Origin: Plutella xylostella | Lineage: Eukaryota > Arthropoda > Insecta > Lepidoptera > Plutellidae | DNA: 64,000 nt | Direction of reading: 5' to 3' | Assembly (NCBI RefSeq): GCF_932276165.1 | Contig: NC_063984.1 | Location: forward strand, 8,749,501-8,813,500 | Part shown: in pieces, positions 11,801 through 22,668 of the stretch | Layout: every line of letters begins with the position of its first letter | How positions within the stretch are numbered: position 1 is the stretch's first letter | Translations under genes and position numbers: made by a program | The notes under the pieces: generated by a model | What the model was told of the DNA's origin: nothing | The model's input: only the letters and a program-made list of their open reading frames with translations | Databases searched by the model: none

Positions 11801-12132
11801 TAAAAATGGCGGCAGTTGCATAGTAGGAAGGAGTATTGACAGGCGTATAAGATTCGAGTCAGCTGGAGCTAGCAAATGGTCATATCTCCCGGTAGATGGT
11901 CGGCCATTTTCATATTGTTTCTTTATTTGCGCACGTTATACCCTATTACACAAAACCCTCTATATTCCAGCAACTATTCCTGCTACTGGCTCCTCACCTG
12001 CTGGACAAGACGGACTCGGAGCGGGCGTCCACTGCCATCGTGGGCGAGAGCGCGCTCAACCACATCGATCCCAACATCTTCAAGACGTCGGCGCGACAGC
12101 ACAAGAACACCACGCGACAAGCCAACCAATGA
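5859..12132 (+). CDS. TPGS2: Tubulin polyglutamylase complex subunit 2
   Basis: Non-catalytic subunit of the complex that adds glutamate side chains to tubulin in cilia and neurons. Exons 5859-5934, 10066-10233, 10618-10796, 11504-11677 and 11971-12132 join in phase to 252 residues (the human protein is about 300). Exon 1 encodes MSFCVDLVSEDSF and ends LGVTKLL; exon 2 continues LESDPRICNV, closely matching the N terminus of vertebrate TPGS2 (recalled). The SMI1/KNR4-like fold is marked by STWEQRHSAALPEDLRNFY and by DGFQLTW in exon 2, PVGSIRVNSL in exon 3 and VCLVYTGGSW in exon 4. Intron 2 uses a GC donor (GCAAGT at 10234). Intron 1 is about 4.1 kb and holds the antisense DUS3L gene, a foldback element and a repeat; intron 3 holds two tRNA-Lys genes. 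AATAAA lies at 12231. Confidence 0.9.
5971..5976 (-). promoter_or_regulatory. Polyadenylation signal of DUS3L
   Basis: AATAAA on the minus strand, 33 bp past the DUS3L stop. Cleavage 10-25 bp further on would fall almost at the TPGS2 exon 1 donor, so the two transcripts barely avoid, or slightly, overlap. Confidence 0.45.
6009..7802 (-). CDS. DUS3L: tRNA-dihydrouridine(47) synthase, DUS3L/Dus3 type
   Basis: Reduces uridine to dihydrouridine in the variable loop of tRNAs, using FMN and NAD(P)H. A single uninterrupted frame of 597 residues (human about 650). The N terminus is Lys/Glu/Asp-rich. Two Cys/His clusters follow at about residues 90-155 (one is CHVFNLRGRCPRGIACRF plus His), the CCCH zinc fingers typical of this subfamily. 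The flavin TIM barrel runs from about 255 to 500 with LYLSPLTTVGNLPFRR, the LNLGCP motif carrying the expected catalytic Cys, KMRTG, TLHGRSREARY and VYGNGDI, then a helical tRNA-binding region. The gene has no introns and lies entirely inside TPGS2 intron 1 on the opposite strand, its stop only 74 bp from the TPGS2 exon 1 donor. The lack of introns could reflect an old retrocopy, but the frame is intact. Confidence 0.95.
   Translation of the reverse strand: MAKVNAGVCAIKEEFVVKKPAIPDIIIFEDKSGKHKLSGEGDDKDEVDNKKSKLENGATGMAKDKKRGQNKCRPKTFQDDKKSKACPSIINITCKEELVPCQFNNCIFIHDPIEYLKLKPKDLGETCHVFNLRGRCPRGIACRFGSQHLTDEGYNIVVESKQEAWKDDTVNTLQSTTKTELQKRKYDFSLAEKLVKHLDNRKKPAEKDLEKTEPENCDGEIEKKIEYTGAVTDEDLIKLLPREKKKINWNNKLYLSPLTTVGNLPFRRICKSFGVDITCGEMALCESILKGMTQEWALVKRHECEDLFGAQICGTNVYTIAKVSQLLQENSSLDFIDLNLGCPIDLVYKKGGGCGMMHRLSSLEASVRCASNLLSIPFTIKMRTGVYQDKKIAHTIVPKVAQWGASLITLHGRSREARYTRSADWEYIETCAKAAAPCPVYGNGDILSYQDYVERRERAPTVQGVMIGRGALIKPWIFTEIKEQRLWDISSGERFDILKKYTNYGLEHWGSDTQGVENTRRFLLEWLSFLYRYVPVGLLERPPQQINERPPIYFGRDDMETLMASGNCSDWIKISEMLLGPVPDGFNFLPKHKANSY
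8640..8810 (+). repeat. Interspersed lepidopteran repeat
   Basis: Contains CCACCACGCTGGTCCACTGC, GGATTGGTGGG and TTTCCTCACGATGTTTTC, strings I recall from a very widespread lepidopteran family. It sits inside the foldback element. Confidence 0.5.
8894..9202 (-). pseudogene. FAR1/ZSWIM-like DNA-binding domain fragment (MULE-associated)
   Basis: The translated stretch has the pattern EFE-stop-LEELDTFITNYERIN, LWKKTAKTIEKS, LKYYCLSYACKMGG, SKGRGIRHTTTYKDNCPITI. This fits the N-terminal Cys-rich domain of the FAR1/ZSWIM family found in Mutator-like transposases (recognised by pattern). There is one in-frame stop near the beginning, and the expected His-x-His end and transposase core are missing, so it is a relic. 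Its place between long inverted arms fits the origin of the element. Confidence 0.45.
9829..10045. repeat. Interspersed repeat with CATCATCATCA and CCACTGCTGGACATAGGCCT
   Basis: A family I recall as very common in Lepidoptera. A related copy is at 34648-34790 (about 140 bp shared, including CTGCTGGACATAGGCCTCTC versus CTGCTAGACGTAGGCCTCTC). It ends close to the TPGS2 exon 2 acceptor. The open frame in it is fortuitous. Confidence 0.6.
10983..11055 (-). tRNA. tRNA-Lys (CTT anticodon)
   Basis: 73 nt including discriminator G. The acceptor stem pairs GCCCGGC with GTTGGGC, and the anticodon loop is CTCTTAA with anticodon CTT. The A box region TAGCTCAGTCGGTAGAGC and B box GGTTCGAGCCC are intact, and a T-run terminator follows. 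It lies antisense within TPGS2 intron 3. Confidence 0.97.
11290..11362 (-). tRNA. tRNA-Lys (CTT anticodon), second copy
   Basis: Identical over all 73 bases to the copy at 10983-11055, with unrelated flanks and its own downstream T-runs. Same strand, same intron. Confidence 0.97.
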
Positions 12133-12239
12133 GGACGATCGCTGATGCAACTGGTATATGGTAACTGAACTGCAAGCTGACCAATGAGATCCGTTATTGC
12201 CAGTTGAAACCACGCTTTACACAATCTGCTAATAAACGT

Positions 12240-14162
12240 TTAATAGTACCTAAAAACGATTTTAATTTCACTTTAATTATCTACTAGCTATGCTCTGAAG
12301 AAATTGTTAGGCTCTACTTATAGTTATGACTGTGATGCATTTGGTAAACCCGAGTCCATCTTGATCTAAGTTGTGTGATGGTATGATATTGAAAATGGTT
12401 AAAGTAATTTAATCGTGTTCATGCCAATAAACATAAACTGACCGTAAGATGATTAACCATAAACGTGTGGGTTAAAACTACTATTAACAATGGACGTGTG
12501 CAAAGCAAATAAACAGATTATTACATAATATTGGTATATTGAATAAATCTTGTCGTACAATAAAATTTACAGCTAAATAACAAAACAAAATGGACGGAAT
12601 GTGAGATTCTAAATGAAAACATAATACAAGCTAAGTTTACAATTATAATAGCTTAAATAAGTATAATATGTTTGATATTAGTGCTTAAAAACTGTAGTCT
12701 GTATTAAATACATGCCAGCTATTTCGGCACCATAGCAATGAAAAATACATTTTATTACAACATTATTTTATTGGTAAATTGACTTAATCGTGTAATGTCT
12801 TTCTTTCTAAAATTCATTTAATGATTCTAAATACTGGTAAAAAATGTAATACATAACAATAATAAGCCTCAAATATGAGTCAAGATTAATATAAGCATAG
12901 AGTGATAAAATAGTACCTTCTTAATCACAAGACACGGTAAGACAAAATAAGAATGCAAGATTAGTGCTAGATTTTATGCAGAATAATAATACTTATCAAA
13001 TTAAGTAGGCCAATAGTTTATTAGGATTTTTTCTAATTTAACTTAATCCTCCTTAATAAATATAAAGTAGTTTAGCTTTTGCTAAATTGTTTAATTATTT
13101 AGGTGGGTTGAATTTTGCCAAGTTTCAAATGATATCGATTTATAAAGTTAAGCTAATCCTGTCATGGTACACCCATACAGTTGACACAGTGTAGCATGGA
13201 CTTAGTATAGTATTATACTAAATCTATGCAGTGTAGTTATAACACTGTAGGCAAGATACCGTACAACAGAGGGAATAAAATAGCTGCCTAAAACTTCAAC
13301 TATTATCAGCAAAATTCATAATGTGGCACATAAACTTACAGATATAAAATCACTTAGTGAAAAAAGTGAATAAAATAATGTTTCCTTAATATTAACGGAG
13401 ATAAGAGATTGAATATGTGTCGCATTCGTGGATCGTATAAATCATTGGAAGGAGAATATTTTACAAACATCTGTTAAGTTTATCAAATTGTGATTTTAAG
13501 TATTGTGATGAGCGGAATACGTAGATTCAGATGACAAACTGTGGTAAAAGTAGGCCCGTTTATGATAAACCTGTTTTAAACATTGTGATGCTGAGCAATT
13601 TTTAAAAATACATTTGTGATGGTGATGTCATATGTTATCGCATTCTAACATCTCTATCCCTGTGATATTTTAACCTGTCTATACTTAACAAATATATACT
13701 GGTTACCAACCATAGTTGTGTGGAGCTAACTACAAACTGCTAACCGTAGACTCTCACAGTTCTCACAGTAGGTACTCAGAGCTCGCGGCATGGCATCTTT
13801 ATCTACTTGAATGCACGTCCCACCAATCACAATTACAAGCAGATTTCGATATACTGCCGTTCACCGTCATAGAGTAAGAAGTCCCGGGGCAGATCAGTTT
13901 GCGACACTACACATACGAAGGGTACAGGAATAGAAGGGGCCCATTGATGTCGATTCTGAAGGCAGAAATTCTAATTTTGGTGCTGTCAAAACCTTAATTT
14001 AACTAAATTCTTTGATTAAAATTCGATGACATCTCATTTTTCTCTGGCAAAATTTATAGTTTGACAGAACTTTAATTAGAATTTTAAGAATCTACATCCA
14101 TGAGCCCCTCATTTTCCTGTACCCTTCCAATACAGGTTAGTAGATCCAGCTGCACACACAGG
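12240..14162. other. Gene-free convergent intergenic region
   Basis: AT-rich DNA between the ends of TPGS2 (+) and the MAGUK gene (-). It must include both 3' UTRs. No coding frame, RNA gene or clear repeat is seen, apart from a partial duplication at 14133-14151 of the bases around the MAGUK stop codon. Confidence 0.5.
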
Positions 14163-17100
14163 CTAGTAGATCCAGCTGACGGGCACCCACTGGTGGTCAG
14201 TGGACAGCGAGTGCAGCGCGTCCATGACGCGCGCGTGCGTGGTGTCCGCGTTGTGGTTCACGATCACCAGGTCGATGTACTTCTCGTTCTGCCGCTGGAT
14301 CCGAGCGCTCTCTTCGAGGGTGTTCTTGAAGTCTTCCTCCTGATAATGGTGGGAGGGGTTAAATTTTAAGAAATAAGTTTTATGAAAAATCTGTACGAGC
14401 AATCATTATGTGCTTTGACGGGGTTATTTTTTAACTAAGTTATTTATTGCGTGGTGCGTATTATTACACACGTGATTAAATTATTATGCTGTGCATTAGT
14501 GATTAAAATATTTAAAAACCTGTTTGATTAGTGATTTAGTATAGGTTCCGTATCAGTACCAATACACAAAATAAAAAACAAAAAGAAACTTGCATCGGCC
14601 GGGAATCGAACCCGGGCCGCCCGCGTGGCAGGCGAGCATTCTACCACTGAACCACCGATGCTTATGATCACTAGTGTAAAATTATCGGATAAGTGCCTCT
14701 GCTGACATTCGCACTGACGCACATCATGTCTTTATTTGCAGTGCAGACAACGCCAACGGTCGCGGTCCCGTACGGCGGAGTAGGTATCTAAATTAATTTG
14801 TTACACCTAACTAGATTCGTTTTCAACTCTACATTTTGTTTCCCACGTAAAAGATCTAACTAATAAAATAACAACCATATATTGTGAAAGGTAAACTAAC
14901 AGTTTTTCTAAAATAAAACAAGCAATATTACGCTACAACGACTACAACACAAACTAAAGCTAAATACAATATAAAAGATGAGAACTTACCTCGTACAGCG
15001 AGGCGAGCGACTCGAGCGTGCGCGCGCGCCGCGAGCTGAACCGAATGGAGCTCTGGCGGTCGAACTAGACATGCACAGACACAATACATGAAAAAAAAAA
15101 ACAACCAAAAATCAAAATAAAAAAGTAATTAAGTACCATACTTAAAAATATTAAGGTAAACCAGTTTTTTCCTGAGTCTCCTAATGGAGCATCAGACATG
15201 CACACAGGTAACTAAAGATAAAATAATACGGTATAAAAATAATCTATGAAGGTAAACGAGAAATTTCTAATGCTATAAATTTTATTCAGCCTTTTTGGCA
15301 TGCATTCATTATTCAATGAATATCTGATTGAAACTATAACATAATATCTACTCTTTATAAATGAGACATCTTATAGGCCAAGCAATCCAATTTATTCTAA
15401 CTAATTATTAAAATAGGTAAACTGCTGCCAACTCAAGGAACTCAGCAACAGGATCACTGACATTTAGAATCGCACCTAATAAAACCTAATTCACCTACAT
15501 GACCTACCTACACGCTGTACCTACATACCTGCAGGTTCCTATTAGAGTAATAGGTGAGGTTGCGCAGGTGCTCGATGCCGGGCGCCGCGATCAGCACCAC
15601 GTAGGGCAGGAACTCGCTGCTGTTGTGCAGCAGCTTGAGCGACGCCGGCGCGCAGTCCAGGATGCACATCTTGCCTGGAAGGATAGGGCATATTGTGGTA
15701 AGAATGTATGTACGATGTTATTTCGATTATTATCTTTTACGCGAAAAACGTGGCATTCTTGTTGATAAGCATGTAGATAAACTCATGTAATAATACACGT
15801 CCCAGTAATCAAATCGCGATATAGTGACGTTTATCTGCGTCGATAAAGATGCCGTGTAGCATGGATTGCCATGAGGAAGTTCTACCGATTTTTCACTTTA
15901 ATAGAGTCATCGGTGTTGGCATTGTCTATAGATGGTGGTTGTCGGAGACGTTTTGTTCTTATCACGATATAACACAACGTATAGCTATACTGATAGATTG
16001 GCGTTGGTACCCCGCTTTCGATAATATACGCCCTTATTCCATAACCCAAAATCTACCACTGCAAGAAAGCCACAAAAACACTTACCCTCCTTTATAATAG
16101 CTCTAATCGAATCAAGATGCGTCCCGTACAGATGTCCGTTATGCTCCCCGTACTCGAGGAATCGGCCGGCGTGAGCGTCTCGCTCCATCTCTTCACGAGA
16201 CACGAACCAGTAGGAGAGACCGTTCTCCTCTAGCGGCCGCGGCGGGCGCGACGTGTCTGGAGATAGTGGACGGGGTAAGTTGTTATGTTTATATTATAGA
16301 CCAAAAAGTTTAGAATGAATAAGTTTGCAATTGGCATTTTTCTACAGGGGCTGATGGTTACATAAAGCTATTCCGACTGAGACAACTCAGCTGGAGATGA
16401 ACCATAAAACTGGTTGTGTTACAAGGGTTTTCTATAGAAACTGCTAATACAGCACGCGACCTGAAGGCAGTAGCATAAGGATCATGAAATTAACTATTTT
16501 ATAAGTAGGTATACTTTCCTGTCTAATCTCATTTTTGTTGTCCCTCAGTGGATCTCCTAACATGCCAGAACCAAAACTGAAATAATTTTCATCAAAAGTT
16601 ACAAAGAAAACTCACGAGGCACAACAGCGCCAAACCGGTCCGGGTGGTCCTGTATCATGCGGTTCTTGAGCGTGCGGCGCCCCACGCCGCGCGTGCCCAC
16701 CAGCGCCAGCACGCGGCGCAGGAAGGGCGGCGTGCGCGCCACCTCCTCGTACAGGGCTAGTTCAGCGCCCTCTAGCTGCACGCTGGAGCGGGACTCGTAG
16801 ACGAACTTCTTTTTCTTTTTCGATATCTGCAATGTGGTGTTTGTGGCCAGTTGTACAATGAGTGGGTGACCATGTAGGTTTGTTGGGTTTTAAAATTATT
16901 TTTCTATTTACTTCTTATCAAAGAGCGAGATGTATATTTATTTATTAATTTGCATCGGTACTATTGTGGTGTTTTAAGCGCATCTTTTTCACACAATTGA
17001 GTAAGTTAAGAAAGGAAGACTCGTAGATTTACACTCTATTGTTCGTTGTTCTATGAATCCAGCTGTTTTCATTCATAAATAGGTATATTTTTTACTACTA

Positions 17101-20100
17101 TACCTACCATAATTCATAGTAATTGAAATAGTAATTCTAAAAAAATACCACTTAGCAAAATAATAGATGACACTCTTAATTACGTACGCTATTAGACTCT
17201 ATTTACAAATTCCGCTAGATGTTAATATTAAATAATGAAATGCCAAGTCAGCTGGTGCCATTTCACACGTGACTAATGTGTTAATGAAAATCACGTCTTT
17301 AATTCATTGCACATTTAGCTGAATTGACGAAAGTAATTACAAAACTACCTATCCTTTTTTACGGTAATGACTCACATGTGTGATTCATGTGTGGTCTTTT
17401 GTCTCTGCAGAGCAACAATGTTACGTAAATATGTAAACAATGCTAGAGTATCAAATTACAAACAACTGCATGGTAAGGCACACCGTAATTTAATATCAAT
17501 TTTGATCTTGACAATGATTAAATGAGAATATGATAATAATAATAGTTAAAACCCTTTTGAAGGCCATTTCTACGATCCTTTATGCAGTTTTATTAAATAT
17601 AATTTAGCCAGGATTATATATTTATCACTTATCTTCTTCTCGACGTAGTCCACATAATGTTAAAGATTTACGAAAATCAATAGTTGGCGTGACTTACCCG
17701 AGCTCCGCAAATGCTGATCTTATGCACAAAGTCGGCCTCCGGAGGGACATAGGCCTTGCGCCTCTCCTCCAGCTCCGGCGAAGGGATCAGCCCCATCGTG
17801 TCGGGCTGGTCTACATGGCTTGCTTGCCACCAATTTGGATCCTTTCTATCAGATACCTGTAAAATTAACCAAATTTGTAAAATTATCGTAATAAATAGTT
17901 ACCATGTAATGTAAATTTATGTCTTTTATTAAAATACCTTTGATGACTATACTCTGAATAGTCTGGATACAGGCCATTCTATTATATTCAGAGAGGGGGA
18001 CGAAGTTCCTACCCTTTAACATATCCTTTGTATATATCCCCTTAAATTCAGCTCAGCCATTTACAGGCCATTTATTATCAGTTTGACTTAATTTAGTTTT
18101 CACTACAAGCTTGAAATTGTAAAATATGTCTTATTATTAGAAAACATGATGAGTTTTACCTGTAAAATATCCCCTTTGTTGAATGCAAGACCAATTTCTT
18201 TGCATGGTAACAATGAGTCTTCTTTTGGATTATAATCAAATAATGTTCTGACATAGCACTGAAATAATAAAATGTTTCACATAAAAATTCAAAGAATCAT
18301 TCAAGGCAAATATTTTAACAATGAGAATGACCTTGTGATAAACACAATTCATAATTACTACTTTTACACAAGGCATAACTTTTTAACCAAAATATAAATT
18401 TTGCAACTTACACTAAGTTTATTGGTCATTTGTGAGCTTTTTTCCTTCAGGTTTGGTCCGACTTTCAGCGTGACCCGTTCATTGTCCTTGGAGACGGCTT
18501 CCTTGAGCTGGTCCTCGGAGTCTATCTGCACTCCGTCCACCTCGAGCAGTACGTCTCCAACTGACAGGAGTGCCTGCTTGGCCGCTGCACTGCCCGACAT
18601 TATCCTAGCTACTATTAACTGCCCATGTTCATCTGTCGTCACCTGAATAAACCAAATTTTGAAAGATGCATTATTGTATTAAAAAAGGATGTTTCTATAT
18701 GAGATCCAAATTGCTTCCTGAATCACCTTTTTACTGCCTGCTTTTGCCTAATTCAAGAAAAAAATACAGAGCTCCTTTATGAATAAAATTGGTCATAAAA
18801 CTTACAGTCAGTCCCAGGGGCTGGCCAGGCACTTTCCTCAGGCCAACAACTTTCACTGTCTCTATTGGCATGTCTCCGTTCTCTTCAGTTCCCTCCTTGT
18901 TCTCTCCTTCAGTCTCTGCTTCTTCCTTCACCGGCGGCACGGCTACGCCAGACCCTCGATCAAGCCAGATTGCACCGATTTGATCGTGAGCATCAATTAA
19001 TGCCTGAAATTACAAAGTTATGTCTTCACTGAAATGATAGTGAAATAAAAATATTAAGTAACTATATCACATAGTAGGTCCTTAGAGTAAAAATAAAATT
19101 TAAATACGAACCTTAAAATGTACTCTAGATAACAGTATAGCAAGTTCAGCTTGTTCAATGGTCCTTATGTTGTTCCCGCGGTACTCGCTAAGAGATCGTA
19201 TGATACTAATATTATTCAAGGAGACAGGCTTCACATACAGGTCCTCTTCGGCCTCTACAGTCTGAAAGTGTAATGATAAGACATGTTAATCACCGAATTA
19301 ATCCATAAAATTCCAATTAGTTACTAATGGGGGTCGAAAACATAAGTGGACACAAAGGCGTGGCACATTGTTTTCCAAAATTCATGAATGAGAATCAATT
19401 AAAAGTACATTATTTAAGGTTTCCCATAAAAGAAATTCACATTATTGTTTACTTGCGAGGTAATTAAGTTTATTATTCTGTTTCGTTACGATGTTTTTCA
19501 CTAAAAACTTTCAGAATAACAGGAATACACACCCACCTAACAACCGATTTCACAACAACTACTTTTTTTGTCTCGCTTACACTTGCACACTTTTACTATT
19601 GAGAAAGAGAAAGATATAGATACAGTGTAGCCAACATCAGAAAAATACATACATAGAACAAACCATAGACTACGGAATTAAAAAAAGTTTTGGGCTATAT
19701 TCAGTTTCACGCGATTTATAATATTTGTATTTTAATCATCTTTATTATTGTGAGTGTGAAGAGTATATGATCACCATAGACAATTTGGTTTTTAAGTATT
19801 TTTTTGTGTTTTGGCGGCAAACGGCAAACTCATCTTGTAGTTTCGGATTTTCAGTGAAACGTTTTCAGAAATTCATATCATAAGTTGGAGTTCGAGTTCG
19901 GCTTGAGTTTGAATATCTAACCAGCCAAGAAGGCCTTGATCATGACCCCGAAATAAATTACTTGGGTTGATTGTAAGTACTAAAAGGCTTATGGGCAATC
20001 ACGTCTCAAAATTTAATTAGTACTTATGTCATCTACAACATTGTTGTTGAGGAAGCCTCATGGTAAAAGCTTGTGGTAAAAGCATGTCCTCAGTACTTAC

Positions 20101-21652
20101 GATTATCTTCAAATTATATACTAGACTTACTAGCGTTAATAGGCGATTAGTCTAGACTAATAATAATCATCGTGGTGAGAAAATCGTTATCAGTCGAGTG
20201 ACTGCCCAGGACAGCAGGGTGCGCCGGACGAACGAACACAGATTGTTCCAAAAAATATACCTATACCATAGAAGTAATATTGCTGTAATATACCTAATAA
20301 GCCGAATATACTCAGGGATCAAATAGCTCAAATACGTACCTAGCTCGTACCTAGTCCTCTTAATGCTGTAGTAATAATCGACTAACCTGTAATTTCCTGC
20401 AAAAATCAGGACTTTCCACAATGCTTTTTAAAAATATCCGATCATGGTTTGATAAGTCTTCTTCCGATTTCTTCTCTTCCTCCTCTGAAATGAAGATGTA
20501 AATTGATAACTTACAGGGTAGGTACCTACCTACTTATCTATAGTAATTAGAGGTAATGATGATGATATGACGTGTGTAATTATCCCATTTAATTTTGTGG
20601 ACTTATCAGGATCCATTCATGTATGTGAGCATGGCACCTACTATAATTTATGTATACTATAATTAACTTATCAGCTAAAAATCCTACTAACAGATATTTA
20701 AAGATATTCAGATATTCTATGAAATATGTGTTGGATAGATGGATAATAATAATATGATAGTTTTATAATTATATATGCACACCGCACACGGTATAAGTAA
20801 AATATGAAGTGAGAATAAAACCACATTTATTGCGAATAAATCGATTAAATATAAGTAAAGTAAGTTGGCACCGAAAGATCGACCTAACTCCACGTTGTCA
20901 GGCAAAATTTACTGCCGCAAATAACGATCGGCATTTACAAAAAAAAAACACACACACTCACGCCTTGTACTAATGTACTCCCTTGCGGGGTAGGCAGAGA
21001 TGCATTGCTGCACCCACTTTTAGCCAGAGTGTATGTTAGTCCCAATGTAATAGGGGGCGGGCCTATTGCCATTTTACGGGCACATCCAAGACCCGGGAAC
21101 AAATATCTGTGTTTAAACAAATATCTGCCCCAGCTGGGAATCGAACCCGGGACCTTCGGCTCAGTAGTCGGGTCACTAACCACTACGCCATTCGGTCGTC
21201 TTATCGGCATTTATTTTTATAAAATAACTTTAATCGTTATGTTGTTTTTCTTTATTGTAAGTATAAATACATTTAAATAAGTGTAGGACAGGTAACTAAT
21301 GTTACGGAGATAGCTAAAGTAGTTCGACTGTCAGTAAATGGAGATACTAAGAACCAACCAAGATTTTGAAACTCTTCTGTCTTTAAAAATATCGAGAGTG
21401 TTAGCTAATAGAATATTATGTCCTACGTTTAATGCACAACTAAACTGGCTACCTAGTTGTTTTAGCCACATAGGTACTTAGTATTACTGAAACAGTAAGG
21501 ATTATTTCAGTTAATACATTATTTATGTCACGAAGAATAATATGCGGAAGTCGTTTATCTTAGTTACCTTCATCAGGGGGTTTACTTCCGAAGGCGAAGT
21601 CCTTAAATCCGCGCCAGTTGACGGTGTAGCGGCCGCTGCGCCGGACCATCAT
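14163..21652 (-). CDS. vari: MAGUK scaffold protein, varicose/PALS2 (MPP2/MPP6) type
   Basis: Membrane-associated scaffold of septate junctions and polarity complexes. Twelve exons in phase: 21568-21652, 20387-20484, 19112-19261, 18806-19003, 18412-18642, 18160-18258, 17698-17856, 16616-16826, 16086-16256, 15529-15674, 14990-15064, 14163-14339; 599 residues. Order: L27-type helices (about 30-120, FLKSIVESPDF), an acidic linker, PDZ (about 155-235, PGQPLGLT and GDVLLEVDGVQ), SH3 (255-320, RTLFDYNPKED and DPNWWQA), a basic hook (KKKKKFVY), and guanylate-kinase-like domain (about 376-599). The P loop is altered (LVGTRGVGRRT), as in MAGUKs that bind peptides rather than phosphorylate GMP. The GK domain continues with VVPHTSRPPR and YGEHNGHLYGT. 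The C terminus VPVSWIY is nearly that of Drosophila Varicose and PALS2. The start ATG is the first of two at 21647-21652 in an exon whose frame is open upstream (to the acceptor at 21667), so an alternative 5' exon could extend it. Confidence 0.93.
14591..14661 (-). tRNA. tRNA-Gly (GCC anticodon)
   Basis: 71 nt with discriminator A. The acceptor stem pairs GCATCGG with CCGATGC, the anticodon loop CTGCCAC gives GCC, and A and B boxes (TGGTTCAGTGG and GGTTCGATTCC) are intact. T-runs follow on the minus strand. It lies in the last intron of the MAGUK gene, on the same strand. Confidence 0.97.
20938..21202 (-). mobile_element. tRNA-derived SINE
   Basis: Read on the minus strand, it begins with a tRNA-like head with A box (TGGCGTAGTGGTTAGTG) and B box (GGTTCGATTCC), then a body and an A/C-rich end. 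It is flanked by an 11-bp direct repeat, ATCGGCATTTA, at 20927-20937 and 21203-21213. The duplication is perfect, so insertion is fairly recent. It lies in the first coding intron of the MAGUK gene. Confidence 0.85.
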
Positions 21653-21672
21653 CAGGGAGACGGGAGCTGAAC

Positions 21673-21855
21673 ACAAGCACAGGGAAGAGAGAGGAAGGAA
21701 GAGTCGAGCTGGTCACCGAGCGCGCGGGGGCATGGCGGGCGCGCGGTATCGACGCCGGGCCGGCGACTGCCGTCGCGCCGCCGCCCCCGCCCGCGCACGC
21801 GCCCGCCGCCCGCCCTCGCCCCGCGCCGCCCGCCCCGACACATCTCACTCGGCAA
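21673..21855 (-). promoter_or_regulatory. GC-rich block upstream of the first MAGUK coding exon
   Basis: Very GC- and CpG-rich DNA directly upstream (minus strand) of the acceptor at 21667. It may be a 5' UTR exon or promoter; the several overlapping open frames are expected from the base composition. From here to the uricase promoter nothing else is recognised. Confidence 0.35.
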
Positions 21856-22548
21856 AGGTCGCGCGACTCTGCACTTTCAGAATATGAAACATTTTATGAC
21901 CCACGTGGCCGGCTATTTGCAGCGTTCACTCAACTTCGTGGAACGTAAAAGTTACCGCAATAATGACTTGTAGACGCAATGCGAATATTTGCGCCATATC
22001 CGATCATAAAATTATTATTGTAACCATTTTTAAGGCCGTAAAATAAGACATCAATTTAAGACGTGGATCTGGAGTAGTAAATAACTGGAAGAAACGTAAC
22101 GACCGACGCGGTACAGTCGTGTTATTGACGCCGTTATTGAATCGTAAAATAAATTTATCCGTATTGAATACGAGGTTACGCGTATGAGATAGTTCTTTGC
22201 TAACAATTTGTTGGATGGCGAAAACTTCCCGAACAATTTCATAAGTTTTGAAACTCTCATAACTTTGTTATTACAAGCCGACGCCTGTTTTACCGCCGCT
22301 GCACGAATAGAGGGTGCCAATATTATTTCCACAATACAACTTTATGAACGAACAGAACTTTGTAATTAGGTATAATGCACTGAGAACTGCAGCATCCTAA
22401 TGATTGCACTTATCAGCTGGGCATTAGTTGGTCACGAATCTATCACTTAGTTAACGTGGTTACTTAGTGAATGATATATCTATCTGTGACGAAGTATACA
22501 AACATTGTTTGGTCTGGATGCGACGCGTGCCTGCTGATAACAGGGTGG

Positions 22549-22556
22549 TATAAAGG
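22549..22556 (+). promoter_or_regulatory. TATA box of the uricase gene
   Basis: TATAAAGG, 120 bp before the uricase ATG. A TGATAA (GATA-factor motif) ends about 10 bp upstream, and an inverted GATA motif (CTTATCAG) lies near 22410. GATA factors drive gut and Malpighian-tubule genes in insects, which would suit uricase (inference). Confidence 0.5.
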
Positions 22557-22668
22557 CGGGTGCGAGCTCCGTAATCTCCACAGTTTGTCTTCTCTGCGTT
22601 ATGTACGTGAGTTGCCGGCGTTTTTTGCACACCCTCAAGATCAAGTGATTATTTTCACCTCCACGAAC

